Assembly: GCA_965153355.1 (NCBI GenBank)
Contig: OZ231126.1
Coordinates: 60,636,001-60,700,000, forward strand
DNA from: Flaccisagitta enflata
Lineage: Eukaryota; Chaetognatha; Sagittoidea; Aphragmophora
Reading direction: 5' to 3'
DNA: 64,000 bases
The translations under genes and the position numbers were made by a program. The notes under the pieces are model-generated. The model ran no database searches and had not been told where the DNA came from. It saw only the letters and a list, made by a program, of their open reading frames with translations. This document shows positions 35,986 to 48,876 of the stretch, one piece after another (within the stretch, counting starts at the first letter, position 1; each line of letters opens with the position of its first letter).

Positions 35986-36397
35986 GATGATGATTGTAAA
36001 TGATTGCGGATGAATGTGAATGGTGATGATGATGAAAGTGATGATGTTTGTGAATGATTGCGGATGAATGTTGATGGTGATGATGATTGCGGATTATTGT
36101 GGATTTTGATAATAGTATGGTGATGGTCATGGTGATGATAATGATGATATATGGTGATGATTGCGATGATTTTGATGATCATGATGATTTTGATGATTAT
36201 GATGATCATGAAGTGAGGACGATGATGACGTTGTCGACTAGGAAGAAGAAAAGCTCATGGTGATGATTAACAGTAAGTAAGTAGGAAAAAAGTCGTCATT
36301 TTTCACCATGCTTTTATCTTCAGTCACTGCAATTTCTTTTATTGATTAGATTAAATCAAGAGCTATTGTATGAAGTGGTTGTACTGAGAATTAGAAT

Positions 36398-36552
36398 TAG
36401 AAGAAGAAGACAAAAAACGAAGAAGAAGAAGAAGAAGAAGAAGAAGAAGAAGAAGAAGAAGAAGAAGAAGAAGAAGAAGAAGAAGAAGAAGAAGAAGAAA
36501 GAAGAAGAAGAAGAAGAAGAAGAAGAAGAAGAAGAAGAAGAAGAAGAAGAAG

Positions 36553-36584
<32 letters not shown>

Positions 36585-36660
36585 GAAGTAAAAGAAGAAG
36601 AAGAAGAAGAAGAAGAAGAAGAAGAAGAAGAAGAAGAAGAAGAAGAAGAAGAAGAAGAAG
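36398..36660 (+). repeat. (GAA)n
   Basis: About 260 bp, nearly perfect; a potential triplex-forming purine tract in transcribed DNA. Confidence 0.95.
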
Positions 36661-37021
36661 ATGAGGAAGAAGCAGAAGGAGAAGAAATGAAGAGAAGGAA
36701 GATTAGAGAATAACGTGGGAAATGAAAGATGTCGAGCAAATGGGGAATGAGACGGCAGTGAAATTGAACGAAGATTAACGTAAATCGTAACAAGGCAAAG
36801 AATGCCAAAACCTGTGCCTGCCGAGCGAAGTCATGACTGACGGACCGACAGGCCGGACGGACTCTAATTAATTCGCTATGGAGTACGTGAAAAGCCAAAA
36901 GAAAAATGGAGAGAATAAAGTGAAATACAAAAGCAAGAGTCGAGGGAGGCTAAAACTGGAACAATGTAGTTTTTTTTCTTGTACGCTGAAACCGTAATTC
37001 ATTTTTCACAACAACTTCCAG

Positions 37022-37132
37022 CACGACAATGGACAAATCACGAGGGAGAACCAACACTATAAAGAAAAGATGGAAAAGTTGAGAACCGAGTTGGGAAAAG
37101 TACAAGAAATACACAGAGAAGGAACGGCTGAG
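37022..37132 (+). CDS. Coiled-coil gene, exon 9 (residues 386-422)
   Basis: Begins HDNGQITRENQHYKEK and ends EIHREGTAE. The acceptor is acaacttccag and the donor is the consensus gtaaga. A (GA)n array of about 106 bp starts nine bases into the intron. Phase 0 at both ends. Confidence 0.9.
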
Positions 37133-37140
37133 GTAAGAAA

Positions 37141-37248
<108 letters not shown>

Positions 37249-37544
37249 AAATAAGTGACTGCGTGAATGAATGAATATTTAAGTAAGTGATGAACACGTG
37301 GACATTACACAGAGACTGAGAGACCGGCAGACAGAAACTCTGGAGCAAAGCGCAGTTTCTAGACATTCCATTGAACAGAAGGGAAGAGAAGAAACCAGAC
37401 ATAACAAGTTAGGTAGACAGTTCGCGTTAACAAACTGGATGGAGGACGATGCTGAGTGTCGAGACTGATAGGAATGAGAACAAGGCCGGATACACGGCTA
37501 CCCTAGTCGCGTGCGGGTTGGCAGGAGCAGTGCTGGAGAAGGTC

Positions 37545-37939
37545 ACAAGGCTGGGGGGCAGGATTAAGGCTTGGAGAGCAGATTTGAAGTTTGGAGGGCA
37601 AATTTGAGCCACAGAGTGCTGATTTGATGCTTGGAGGGTGAATTGAAGGTCTGGAGGTCAGATTTGAGGTGTTGAGGTCAGATTTGAGGCTGGGGGGAGC
37701 TGAATAGAAGCTTGGAAGGCTGATTTGAGGCCTGGAGGGTTAAATTGATGGCTGGGAGGGCAAATTTGAGGCCTTGATGACCAAGGGGGGGATTGACGGA
37801 AGGAGGGACATCTGGAAATTCCCCCCTGTGTTCTACAGGACATCAGGCCCTTTGAGGCCGCTGCCCAAAAAGGTCAAAAACGCTGAAAAAGTAAATAGTC
37901 GCAAAAGCGTCAGATGGCCAGCGGTACCGTTGCCCCTAA
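37545..37939 (-). mobile_element. D fold-back element with diverged units
   Basis: Units of about 20 bp (ggagggcagatttgaggcct) precede cctgtgttctacagga, then gaggccgctgccc at 37854-37866, then the flanking piece gtaaatagtcgcaaaagcg and agcggtaccgttgccc, which is the reverse of the piece next to exon 8. Confidence 0.7.
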
Positions 37940-38211
37940 GTTAGTGTATGAAAGTTGGACAACATTACTACTCAACCCTACTTTAACAAAGGATGAGAGC
38001 CTTTGGAGCTCTCACTGGTGTTTAATCCGGACCCATCACAACTATCCTTTAAATTTCAAAAGAAATATTCCCTCTTCAGAAATTATCACAAGACTGGTCA
38101 AAAGTTATGCATCATTTAAAAAAAGTCACCAACTTCTGTCCATACATGAGATATGCAGACCATAAGAAAACACTTGATAAATATGGTAGATGTTAGATGT
38201 GGAAGTGAGAG

Positions 38212-38771
38212 GGGCAGCGGGCCGAAGGAGCAGATGACCTATGCTGGGATTTCAGCATCGAGGTTAGGATTTAGGCCTCAAGGCTGGGGTTTGAGCTACA
38301 ATACTTGGATTTGAGCCACAAGGCTGAAAATGGAGCCGTGAGGCCAGGATTGGGGTCTCCAGGCTGGTAGTGGAGCTTTGTGGCTGAGGTTGCAGCCTAA
38401 ACGCTGAAATTGTAGCTTCAAAGCTGGGATTGGAGCCTTGAGGCTGGAATGGGAGCCTCAAGGCTAGATTGAGAGCCTTGAGGCTGGAATGGGATTCTCA
38501 AGACTAGAATGGGAGCCTTGAGGCAGGGATTGGGGCCTCTAGGCTGGGATTGGAGCCTCTAGGCTGGCATTGGAACCTCGAGACTGAGATTGGAGCCTCG
38601 AGGTTGAGATTAGAGCCTCAAGGTTGAGATTGGAGCCTCGAGGTTGAGATTGGAGCCTCCAGGCTGGAATTGGAGCGAGAGGGGGATGGAGAAGGAGAAG
38701 AAGAAGAAAGAGGAGAAAATCTCCCATATGTGTGAAAGCATAGGTCACCGGCCCCTTCAGGGACGCTGCCC
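38212..38771 (+). mobile_element. D fold-back element, long copy
   Basis: Left end gggcagcgggccgaagg and right end cccttcagggacgctgccc enclose about 20 units of ggctgggattggagcctcga, all in one orientation, with gtgtgaaagcataggtca before the right end. Confidence 0.75.
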
Positions 38772-39142
38772 AAAAGGGGACCAACCGACCGACCGTCCGA
38801 CCAACTGACCAACCGACCAACCAACCAACCAACCGACTGACTGACCAACCGACCGACAAAGCGGGGTGTAGAGTCGACTAAAAAAGATTAATGGAAACAT
38901 GTAAGAGCGTTTTAAAACAAAAGGCGTCGCGTCGTGTCACAGTGGCTTTCACATCCACTATGTAATTCTGAGCTCAATCCTTTTTTTTTTTTTTTGCTAA
39001 GTGATAGATCAACAAACAACAACAGATATATTGCGTGGTTTGTTTCCATTAATGTGACTTCATTTAATAAAAAAAGAAAGGTGATTGCATTGCCTGCCAC
39101 GTCTTTGACAGATTATAAATAATATAGAATACCAAGATTGCC

Positions 39143-39270
39143 AAACAAGGCCTAAAGTGGGCTAATATGTGCGCCGTGTGGATAGTCAAACGAATGCGTT
39201 ACCGACAGACAAACAGATCGACCAACGGACAAAGCCTCTTATTGATGTGCGTCGGCGCACATGAGAAAAA
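39143..39270 (-). mobile_element. H element, C type
   Basis: aaacaagg, tail copy atgtgcgcc, core of GACA/GACC, head gatgtgcgtcggcgcacat. Tail and head share the subfamily-specific ATGTGCGCC/GGCGCACAT pair. Confidence 0.75.
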
Positions 39271-40083
39271 AACAACAGATGGCGTAAAAGTCATTTAATC
39301 TATTTGATTAGTACTTCCGGTCTTCTGTTTTACTTCAAAGGCGTCATTTTTCATTAGAAATAAAGAAAAAGAGGGAAAAGAGGGAATCAAAAGTTACATG
39401 TTGTACAATCTTGCCAAAAAGTATACCAACACCTTTTTAATAATTCAACATGAGTTGACAATAGTAGATGATTGTAGGTGATAGGATTTTTTTATCTAAC
39501 AGATGATTCAGGTTACGTATCCATATTTAAAGCGCTCTATATAGTTTTTTATAATGTGAAAGAAGGTTTTATTTCACAGTATTTTTAAAAATGTTTAAAA
39601 ACAAACTTAGCTGAACCAAGCATCCTGGAATAAGGTTCATTGTTTCGCTTGTAACTTCTAAACGATTAAAGCTACAGAAGCCAGATTGCGTTCATCCTAA
39701 AGATTTTTTGATGATGATCTATTTGCTTTTTTTAAAAAGTTTCTAGCTTTTCTAGAATTGGAAGTTGATATATCCTTAAAAGCAAGGTGGTATTCCGGAT
39801 AAATATTCTTTTACAAGTCACTTTCTCGGTCCATCCGTCGGTCACGCATGTTCATCTTCGATCCTTTTTGATAATTCATAAGAACATATTTATCCTTTTT
39901 GATAATTCATAAGAACATATTTATTTGCTATGCATTCATGACATTGTAGTTTTTTTTCAAAGTTATATATGACATTTATTCACACAATAAGTGTAGTGGA
40001 CACAGTACAAATAGATGCGTAGATGGCAGTGAAAATGGAAACAAATTAAGAGAGGAACGACGTAGGAAAAAAAAACGCAAGAT

Positions 40084-41045
40084 TTAAAGCTGGCAGACCA
40101 GTTTTAACTGACTGTTTTCATCAGTAATGTTAGCTTTATGCAAAAAGTTGTTTTGACGTCTTTCAACCAACTCTTCCCAAGTTGGACGCCCAAGAAAGTG
40201 CTGTAAGTTAGAGACACTCTCAAAATACCGATAACCGAAAAGCTTACGGAAAATAGAGTTGTAGGCAACTCTCAAAGAGCGTTTCTCATCTCGATCGGCG
40301 ATATGTGAAATTTCAATGGCGTAGGTGATAAGTGGCAAACAATGAGCTTCTAAAAGTCGAAGAAGCACCATATCATCGGATCTACCTTCAACGCGCAAAA
40401 TCGAATTTAACGATCGGTAAAATGATTTCACCCTGTCAGAAACAGAGCATAAGAATCTAGGACCACTTTTCAGGACAACTCCGAGGTATTTCCACTCTTT
40501 GACCCACTCGATAGGCAAACCGTTAAGCGTTGGTTTAAATGAAATCGTGAGAGGTTTACCAAAAAACATGTTTTTTGTTTTTTTAACGTTAAGGCAAATA
40601 TCCCATTCAGTACAGAATGAGCCACAATGATCCAATAGCCGTAGCAGGCCTTTCAAAGACGGAGCAAGAATGCATATGTCATCTGCATAGAAAAGGGCAG
40701 CAGCAAAAATGTAACATATGTAGCAACCGACACCGCTCTTTTTAGTAAGTCAATCAGGTCATCGACGTAAATGTTGTAGAGTTCGGGCGACAAGACACCA
40801 CCCTGTCTCACTCCTGCTGTGACCGAAAACCAGTCACCTAGAAAGCCGTCCCATCTGACTCGGCATTGGAGACCATCATACCAAGTCAGAAGAATGTCTA
40901 AGAAGCATTTGGGAACGTTGCGTTTGATCAGTTTTGTGAATAGCCCAGAGTGAACCACTCGGTCGAAGGCTTTTGACGCATCAAGAAAGGAACAGTAAAC
41001 ACGTGATCTGTGATGCGTGCGGCGTGGTTTTCCTAAATATGCGTT
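40084..41045 (-). pseudogene. Second LINE, truncated reverse transcriptase with a frameshift
   Basis: The upstream frame encodes VYCSFLDASKAFDRVVHSG and then AGVRQGGVLSPELYNIY; the next frame carries FYADDICIL, KGLLRLLDHC, NVKKTKNMFFG and WKYLGVVLK. Together they are the middle and thumb of a non-LTR reverse transcriptase, with a shift near 40700 just before the FYADD box. Finger, endonuclease and everything 5' are missing, as in 5'-truncated insertions. It differs from the first LINE in sequence style, so it is another family. It lies antisense, with its 5' break about 30 nt before exon 10. Confidence 0.85.
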
Positions 41046-41072
41046 ATACTTTTTCTTCTGTTGGTACCCCAG

Positions 41073-41219
41073 CTGATGAAGTACGAGACGGAATTGGAGA
41101 ATCTCCAATCCCAAGTGGCGACTTTAACGGAGAAAAACGAAAAAACTGAAAGCTCATCACATCAAAAAGAAGAACAAATGGAAGACATGAAAAAACAGTT
41201 GGAAGCTCTGCAAGATCAG
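41073..41219 (+). CDS. Coiled-coil gene, exon 10 (residues 423-471)
   Basis: Begins LMKYETELENLQSQVATL and ends LEALQDQ. The acceptor is gttggtaccccag and the donor gtttgg. Phase 0 at both ends. An antisense reverse-transcriptase fragment ends about 30 nt upstream of the acceptor. Confidence 0.9.
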
Positions 41220-41466
41220 GTTTGGAATTGGAATGGAAAGATGCTTTTATTGCTTTTAGCTAGTATAGATTTAACAGCGGCTCTGTTTTTAAGCTAAATA
41301 TGGATGGCGGTGGTTGGAGGGGAGGGAAGGAGGGCGAAAGGGTTCGGTTGAGTTTTGGTATTTACACTTTTGATTGTTTTTCCTTTCCCAGCTATACCTT
41401 GTCGGTACTGTTTTCCAATTCGGTGATGTCTTTTGTTTTACTGATTTTCTAAGCGTTTTTTTTTAT

Positions 41467-41555
41467 TTAGGGTTAGGGGTAGGGTTAGGGTTATGGTTGG
41501 GGTCGGGGGTGGTCTTAGGGTTAGGGTTAGGGCTAGCGTTAGGGCTAGGTGAGGG
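41467..41555 (+). repeat. Interstitial telomere-like repeats
   Basis: Variant TTAGGG units (gggttaggggtagggttagg, then agggttagggttagggctag) over about 90 bp in intron 10, with substitutions such as gggcta and ggtcgg. Too degenerate and too internal to be a chromosome end. Confidence 0.85.
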
Positions 41556-41904
41556 CTGGGTCTTATACATTTCAACCCGAATCTACTTGAATTAAAGCTT
41601 CGCCCAAGCGGGGAAACCCGAAAGAAACAAAAGATCTGTATCGTCTTAGAAATTTTTTCCTACCTTGTCCTTGTCCTTGTTCCACTCTGATGAACAAAAG
41701 AGCCAAGATTCTTTGTCTATTTTTACCCAACCGCTTCCACATCGGCGACGTTATCTCACTTTCCGCATCTTTAGATTTAAGGCTCGGAGTGGAGACAAAA
41801 GTTTTGAAAAGACTGAAAATGAAAAGTTCAGAGGATGATTATTCTGAACATTTGTCACCGAAGACAGACGAACGTGGTCGTTCGTCCCAGATGTCACTTA
41901 CATG

Positions 41905-41910
<6 letters not shown>

Positions 41911-41943
<33 letters not shown>
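41911..41943 (+). repeat. (TC)n forming an acceptor tract
   Basis: Directly followed by AG and exon 11. Confidence 0.95.
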
Positions 41944-41945
<2 letters not shown>

Positions 41946-42047
41946 GTGACATCTAGGACAGATGAAATCAAGGCGATGGAGGAGGAGGCAGAGCTTCTCC
42001 GCCAGCAGCAGTCGATTCTGTCTGATGAAAACGGGGATCTTCGACAG
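41946..42047 (+). CDS. Coiled-coil gene, exon 11 (residues 472-505)
   Basis: Encodes VTSRTDEIKAMEEEAELL through DENGDLRQ. The acceptor AG directly follows a perfect (TC)n array, so the microsatellite serves as the polypyrimidine tract. The donor is CAG|gtatgg. Phase 0. Confidence 0.9.
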
Positions 42048-42171
42048 GTATGGCTATTAGACAGACCGAAAGACAGACCGGCAGAACGAAATTCAGAGGA
42101 CAGACAGACAGACGGTCATTACTTCTTTTAGACGTCATTGCTTCTAGTAGACGTAAAGCAGGGCAGAGCGC

Positions 42172-42183
<12 letters not shown>

Positions 42184-42264
<81 letters not shown>
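42184..42264 (+). repeat. (GA)n
   Basis: Preceded by a short GT run, in intron 11. Confidence 0.95.
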
Positions 42265-42268
<4 letters not shown>

Positions 42269-42390
42269 AGATCACGATTGTGAGGTGATTAGAGAAAAAA
42301 CGGCATCCAGCGGATTTTATCAAGATTAATTGAGCGTAGCTGGGAATTCCCAATGACGGTGAAAAAAGAAAAAAATATATGTATTGAGAA

Positions 42391-42584
42391 AAAACAAGGC
42401 CGGATACACGTCTACCGAAGTCGCGTGCGGGTGGGCAGGGGCCATATTTGAGGTCACTAGACCATTAGGGCAGGAGCAGTGAGGTCATAAAAATAGAATT
42501 ATAAAAAAAAGTAAAGTGTGACCGACCGACCAACCGACCGACGGACAAAGCGGGTTGTAGAGTCGCGTGCACGCGACTAAAAAG
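42391..42584 (-). mobile_element. H element, B type, complete
   Basis: aaacaag, ggccggatacacg, tail copy gtcgcgtgcggg, interior gaccattagggcaggagc, GACC core, head agtcgcgtgcacgcgact (a perfect 18-bp palindrome), then AAAA. Confidence 0.9.
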
Positions 42585-42738
42585 AAAAGTAATAAGAGAA
42601 AAAAACGGAAATCAAAACAAATAAACAATGAGAAAGTATTAAGCAGGCATACTATTGGCAATACTGGGGAAATGGGTGTGAGACCTCGTTTACAAGTACC
42701 TGTTCAGGAGTGGTAAAGAAGCTTTCACTTCCGGAGCA

Positions 42739-42855
<117 letters not shown>

Positions 42856-43414
42856 CTTTCTTGGGCCAAAATCAAAACTTTAAAATCCAAATCTGAGCCC
42901 ATTGCATTGGCCTCATCAGGGCTGCTGCTAACTTCATCCTCATAAATACTCGCTGAGGGGCGTCAGGTGACGAGATCCGCTGTCCCTATAACGCTATTAC
43001 TAATTGTCTCTGAAAATAAACAGAAAGACATGGCAAACAAAATCAGTAACAGTAATGTTTTTTTTTTCTAACCAAAATATGAACGAGATGAAAGGCACAT
43101 ATGAGATTCACAGAAGACGAGAAAAAAGGGGGGGGGGTGGTAACGATTTACAATTGTCTTACTATTTCATACAAAGGGCCGTGAATGTTAGGTTGACCTA
43201 AGTTTCGCGTACGGTTGGAGCGCGCAATGAAAAGACAAAACTTTGCAGCGTACCGGCGGAATGACGGACTTAGCAACGGACCATACATTGACTCATAGGC
43301 GTAGCACGTAACAAGAAATTAAAGAAATCTCGACAGATGGGGGGGGGCGTTTCGTGAGGCCGCGAACGCAAATAAAATGTTAGAAAAAATCGTTGGATTA
43401 ATTTGTTTGGAAGA

Positions 43415-43580
43415 AAAACAAGGACGGATACACGGCAATCCAGTCGCGGACGGTTGGGCAGGAGCAGTAATGCGAAAACAAATCGGAATTCAAAAATGTG
43501 ACGGACCGACGGACCGACCGACCTAGCGACCTACCGACCGACACGGCAAGGTGTAGAGTCGCGTGTCCGCGACTAAAAAG
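43415..43580 (-). mobile_element. H element, B type with GTCGCGGAC stem
   Basis: aaaaacaaggacggatacac, tail copy gtcgcggac, GACC core, head agtcgcgtgtccgcgact then aaaaag. Both head and tail carry GGAC where the 42391 copy carries GTGC. Confidence 0.85.
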
Positions 43581-43628
43581 AAGAGGAGACATGAAAATAG
43601 AGAAAGTAATGAGGAAAGAATAAAGTCA

Positions 43629-43793
<165 letters not shown>

Positions 43794-43794
43794 G

Positions 43795-43904
43795 CGGAAA
43801 ACCTCGTAAAGCGACCTTGTGACGGACGGACAGACAAACGGACGGAAGGACCGACCAACCGACCGAAAAGTGGCCTATTGAGTCGCGTGTCCGCGACTAA
43901 AAAG
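43795..43904 (-). mobile_element. H element head fragment
   Basis: gacggacgg core and head agtcgcgtgtccgcgact following a (GAAA)n array that separates it from the previous H element. Confidence 0.75.
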
Positions 43905-44094
43905 ATGCTTATGCAGTGCTATGATCTAAAGAATACCATCAAATATTGAAAGGCCAACATACAGACTTAACAATCAGACCGACGGACGTATTCAGTGACC
44001 AACCTTGTTTCAAAGTACAACCAGCTGAATTACTAACTGAGATTTAATCTAACAATCATTCTTTTCTCCTTTCTCTTTCCGGTCCCATTTGCAG

Positions 44095-44261
44095 GCGCTG
44101 GAGGAGGCTCGCGAATGTCACGCCAATTTGCGGCAGGACAGCGAAAGTGTCGTCAATAATTTAAACAAATGGGCAGAGGAACAAAAGGAAGCCAACGAGA
44201 AATTGGCCGAGAAAATCAGGGAGCAGAGCAAAAACATCATTCTCATCAACGCCGAAAAAGA
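44095..44261 (+). CDS. Coiled-coil gene, exon 12 (residues 506-560)
   Basis: The acceptor is the consensus-like cccatttgcag and the donor is gtaaga. Begins ALEEARECHANLRQDS, includes NNLNKWAEEQKEANEKL and ends ILINAEK plus two bases of Glu. Phase 2 is completed exactly by exon 13, 6 kb downstream. Confidence 0.9.
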
Positions 44262-44611
44262 GTAAGACACGAATTATTTCTATTTTCTTTAGTTTTAACG
44301 TTTTTCTTCATATTTATAATAATATTATTCATTTTTACACATTTGACGCCATATCGCCGTAAAATAAGGAAATTTTTATGATCATATTGTGACAGATTTT
44401 ATCAATATTCATCGTCAATGTGCCAACAAAGGGTTGTAATCATCTATAATTCTATATTGTGAACAGCGAAAACAATCTTGATCTGCACGACGTCCCCATT
44501 ATCTTCCTCGTGTGCAACATCCTCATCGTTACAATCATCATTCATCAATATCGTTATGAAAAATCACTTAACAGGGTGTGCAAAAAATCTCGTACTAGCC
44601 ATCAAATCTAT

Positions 44612-44772
44612 AAACAAGGCCGGATAAACGGCCACCAGTTGCGGACGGGTGGGCAGGGGCGGATATGCGCGTTTACCCACTTTTCGACTCGTGTCCACGG
44701 ACCAACCAACCGACCGACCGACCGACGGACGGACCAAGCCTCTTATAGAGTTGCGTGTCCGCAACTAAAAAG
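44612..44772 (-). mobile_element. H element, A type, complete
   Basis: aaacaaggccggataaacgg, tail copy agttgcggacggg, GACC core, head agttgcgtgtccgcaact then aaaaag. Confidence 0.85.
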
Positions 44773-44806
44773 ACACCTAGATTTGGAGAAATTCTTTCAT
44801 GTTGAT

Positions 44807-45384
44807 GTTCAGTAGATGTCGTCTAAACTTGGAAATACGGGGGAATTCATTGCAAGAAGACAAATAAAGTTAAGAGAGTGATATTTGGAATATAAACTAA
44901 TAAAAAAATGCTTTATTGCCCATGGGTGTTGGTTGCCATGGAAACACATTTTCATGTATTTACGCTAAAGTATCATTTTTTTGAGACATTTTTTGAGGGA
45001 ACATTCTTTAAAATAAAATTTGCTACAACTTTCCCACAGTATGTTCTGTAAGAATATTGCTGGTTTGGCGGTTGCTAGGGAGCATCACAGGGCTGTCACA
45101 CATAGTTACGCTCCCTAGCAACGGCTAAACGAGCAATATTCTTACAGAACATACTGTGGGAAAGTTGTAGCAAATTTTATTTTAAACAATGTTCCCTAAA
45201 AAAATTTCTCAAAATGTTGATACTTTAGCGTGAATACATGAAAATATGTTTCCATAGCAACCAACACCCATGGGCAACAAAGCATCCTTTTATTAATCTA
45301 TATTTCAAATATCAGTCTCTTAGATAAACTTGTCTTCCTGTAATGAATTCCCCCGTATTTCCAAGTCTTGACGACATCTACTAC
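44807..45384. repeat. 578-bp palindrome
   Basis: Ends AGTAGATGTCGTC and GACGACATCTACT with arms of about 270 bp around a centre near 45095. Right flank actactcaacc begins a short repeat also found at 37969-38023 (aaggatgagagc, ggagctctcactgg). No clear target duplication. Confidence 0.75.
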
Positions 45385-46410
45385 TCAACCTTACTTTAAT
45401 AAAGGATGAGAGCTTTTGGAGCTCTCACTGGTGTTTATCATTTGTTTATCACAACTGGTGTTTATCACTTTTGTTGACTGAAACTCCTCCTAGATGACCT
45501 AACTAACTCCCCTTGATAAATTCAATCTAAATAAATCCATCTAAGGTCCAATAAAGTTGCAAAAACCTTCATTTTTAAATAAACACCACTCTGCAAATAA
45601 AATCATGTAAAAGTCTGATCTCCTATTTTCTCCTAAGTACTTATCATGGCTATGTATGGAAATTATATCAGCTGTTCTTAGTTTCTACTTTTAGTATGAT
45701 TAACTGAGATAGTCTGGTTCAGATTTTGGCTCATAACTCCCATAACAAGTATGGTTTTCAAGCTATAGACCAAGTACGAAATTTTTTACTCACCCTGTTA
45801 TGATCATTAACATCATCACAGCCAATATCATCATCATGACCATCGTCACTAATATCATCATCATCATAATTTTTATCAGTATTATCATCATCGTCATAAT
45901 CATCACGATCATGAAGTGAAGAGAAGACAATGGCATTGTGACGACTGAGGCGAAAGGAGCATGGAAGAAAAATGTGACGTTGTCAGACCAGAGGTCATCT
46001 ACGTTAATGGGTCGGGCAAACTTGGCTGACAACGATAAATGAGTCAGAAGAATTGCCGTGGAAGAGAGGTGGGGGAAGGGAAGGCGGGGAGGAAAGAGGG
46101 GTGGGGGTGAAGGAGGAATAGAAAGGGTAGCTTTCAATTTTAGAATGAACGATCTCAATTTTCTATCAGGATGGCTGCAACAGAGCTACATTGTCACCGT
46201 TACGTATACATTCAAACCCAAAATTGGGGAACTTCCTTTTTTTTTTCTTTAAAGGGCCAATTAGGTTGATAAGAGCAATGCTTGACTGGTACAAGCGTGT
46301 CCGAACGACCGACCTACCCTCTACGGACTGACGATCAAATGAACGAATGAAAATGACGACTGTACACTGAGTGTACAGTGTACAAATGACCCCTTCTCAC
46401 CTTCTAAGAA

Positions 46411-46411
<1 letters not shown>

Positions 46412-46466
<55 letters not shown>

Positions 46467-46647
46467 TTACGGCTTGTTTTTGTCCCAAAAAGTTTATACA
46501 AAGATAAATCTATAAATAGAGACAAAAAAGATCGAAGGAGTGCAGATTTTGTTGCCTTTGTTGTGGCCAATATTTCTTGACTTACTTCTCCTCACCTCAT
46601 GTTTATATCGGGTCACTCTCCTCATTTCTTCTGGGACGGCTGTTGAC

Positions 46648-46744
<97 letters not shown>
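46412..46744 (+). repeat. Two (TC)n arrays
   Basis: 46412-46462 and 46651-46744, separated by unique sequence. Confidence 0.95.
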
Positions 46745-46746
<2 letters not shown>

Positions 46747-47153
46747 GCTAGCGGCATTTCCCTCCCCATCTGAGAAACCGGACAAGGAGCCGCTGGGTTT
46801 TTTAAGCGACAAACGACGTCGCATAGGGGGTAGCATAGAGGGCATATATCCAATCCTTCTACCCATCCTCCGCCTCCCCTCCATTTGCGGCTTTCCCTCC
46901 TTCGATCTCCCCTCTTTTTCGTTTACTATGTCGCGGCGCCGTTCCCAGGCGTGCGCGCCCGACCGCATTCAGTCTCGCGCGCTTTCGTGTGCGTGCGTGC
47001 GTGCTAATACCGGCGAGGAAGCGATGAAAACAGATGATTTGTGATGGTTACTGCGATGCTTTTACGAACGATCGGAGCGGAAAAAATCGGATGCCAGGCA
47101 GGGCCCTTCAAAGGCTGCGCGGGCAGCATCCAGATTTTTGTATTAATTTGAGT

Positions 47154-47423
<270 letters not shown>

Positions 47424-48339
47424 TTGATTTAATGTGGTTCCCAGAATTCTTCGTTTGTACATCATGAATAAAAAGAATAAATATCCGTGCGGCGACTGAC
47501 AGACATAGAGGCAAAAATGAGGTGTAGTAGAAAGACAGAAACGCAGGAAGAAAAGCAGATAAATGCAGTGATTAAAAACTATACTGACAGACCGGTAAAC
47601 AGAGAGGTTGATCTAGTTCTGTATGGTGGATTGCGAGTGATGAATTTATTGGTAGGACTTTGTTTTGCCGCGAAGATGACCGAGTTTGGCCAGCGTGCGA
47701 CCAATGAGCCAATAACATCATCTTTTGTTCAGCGAGTAAATATGAGACCAAGAGGCTGAACAATACCGCGCGGCTGAACGGCGCCGAGGCTCAATGGTGC
47801 GGAGGCTGGACGAAGTCGAGGCCGAAAGGCTTCCCCCGTTTTCGATTTCCTTCATTTCTCAAACCTTTGACCGACCAGTCTAACCATCTTCTTTTCACTG
47901 CATCTCCACCTTTTGTCCAGTCTCTCCCCTTCCCTTATTCCACGACGATCGCCCACGCTACTGCATCGCCACCTCCCATTTCCCGTATCACCACCTTCTG
48001 TTCTTCCGTTTCTCCCCCTTTCCCCACACCGACAACAACGCCATCTCCCCCGCCACTTTTTGTTGCATTTGTTGTTAGCGTTTCTCTTTCCCATTTCCAT
48101 CTCCACTAAATCACGGCTTCCTCCATTCTTCTCATTGCTAACTTACTTTTTGGCACGTGGTCGGCGAATACCGAAGCCGAAAACGTCGACGTTATTCATA
48201 ACTCACTCTTCGAATCCCATTTCCCGGTATTTCTTCGTTGCGCCAACGAGCTATAAAGAGATCCAGGGACATATTAATATATATTTGCGCTTTATTTCTC
48301 TTTTTCTCTCTCTCTTCTCGCATTTGTTTTGCTCGAAAC

Positions 48340-48468
<129 letters not shown>

Positions 48469-48738
48469 TTCTTTCTTCTTTTTTTTTGGGGGGTGGGTCT
48501 TTCATAGGAACTAGTCGGTGGTTTCCTATCGTTGTGATATCCGACTTTTTCCTTGGAATAATCTAATTAAGTAATCCGTGGTGACGATGCTCAATATCTT
48601 CGTTTTGATACTTTTCAACTAGAGCATCGCGTACCGACGGACTGACGGACCGACATGGCTTTGTCCGTCCGCATGTCGGTCCGACATGTGGACGGACAAA
48701 GCTTCCGCAACGAGGAAAAATCTTTTCTATCTGTCTTT

Positions 48739-48742
<4 letters not shown>

Positions 48743-48813
<71 letters not shown>

Positions 48814-48876
48814 TCTCTTTTCTCTCTCTTCTCTTCTCTTTTCTCTCTTCTCTCTTCTCTCTCTCTCTCTCTCTCC
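48743..48876 (+). repeat. (TC)n with TCTCTTTTC variants
   Basis: Follows a short fragment of H-element core (48630-48720). Confidence 0.9.

Larger units (their letters stand above)
37479..38886 (-). mobile_element. Composite: H element ends around two D elements
   Basis: An H tail (aacaaggccggatacacggc, tail copy gtcgcgtgcggg) at 37479 and an H head (gcggggtgtagagtcgacta) ending at 38886 face each other in the right order. Between them lie two D fold-back elements. It may be one H element enlarged by insertions, or two fragments. Confidence 0.5.

Noticed and set aside
41467-41555. A true telomere or chromosome end
   Set aside because: Only about 90 bp, degenerate and between exons of one gene.
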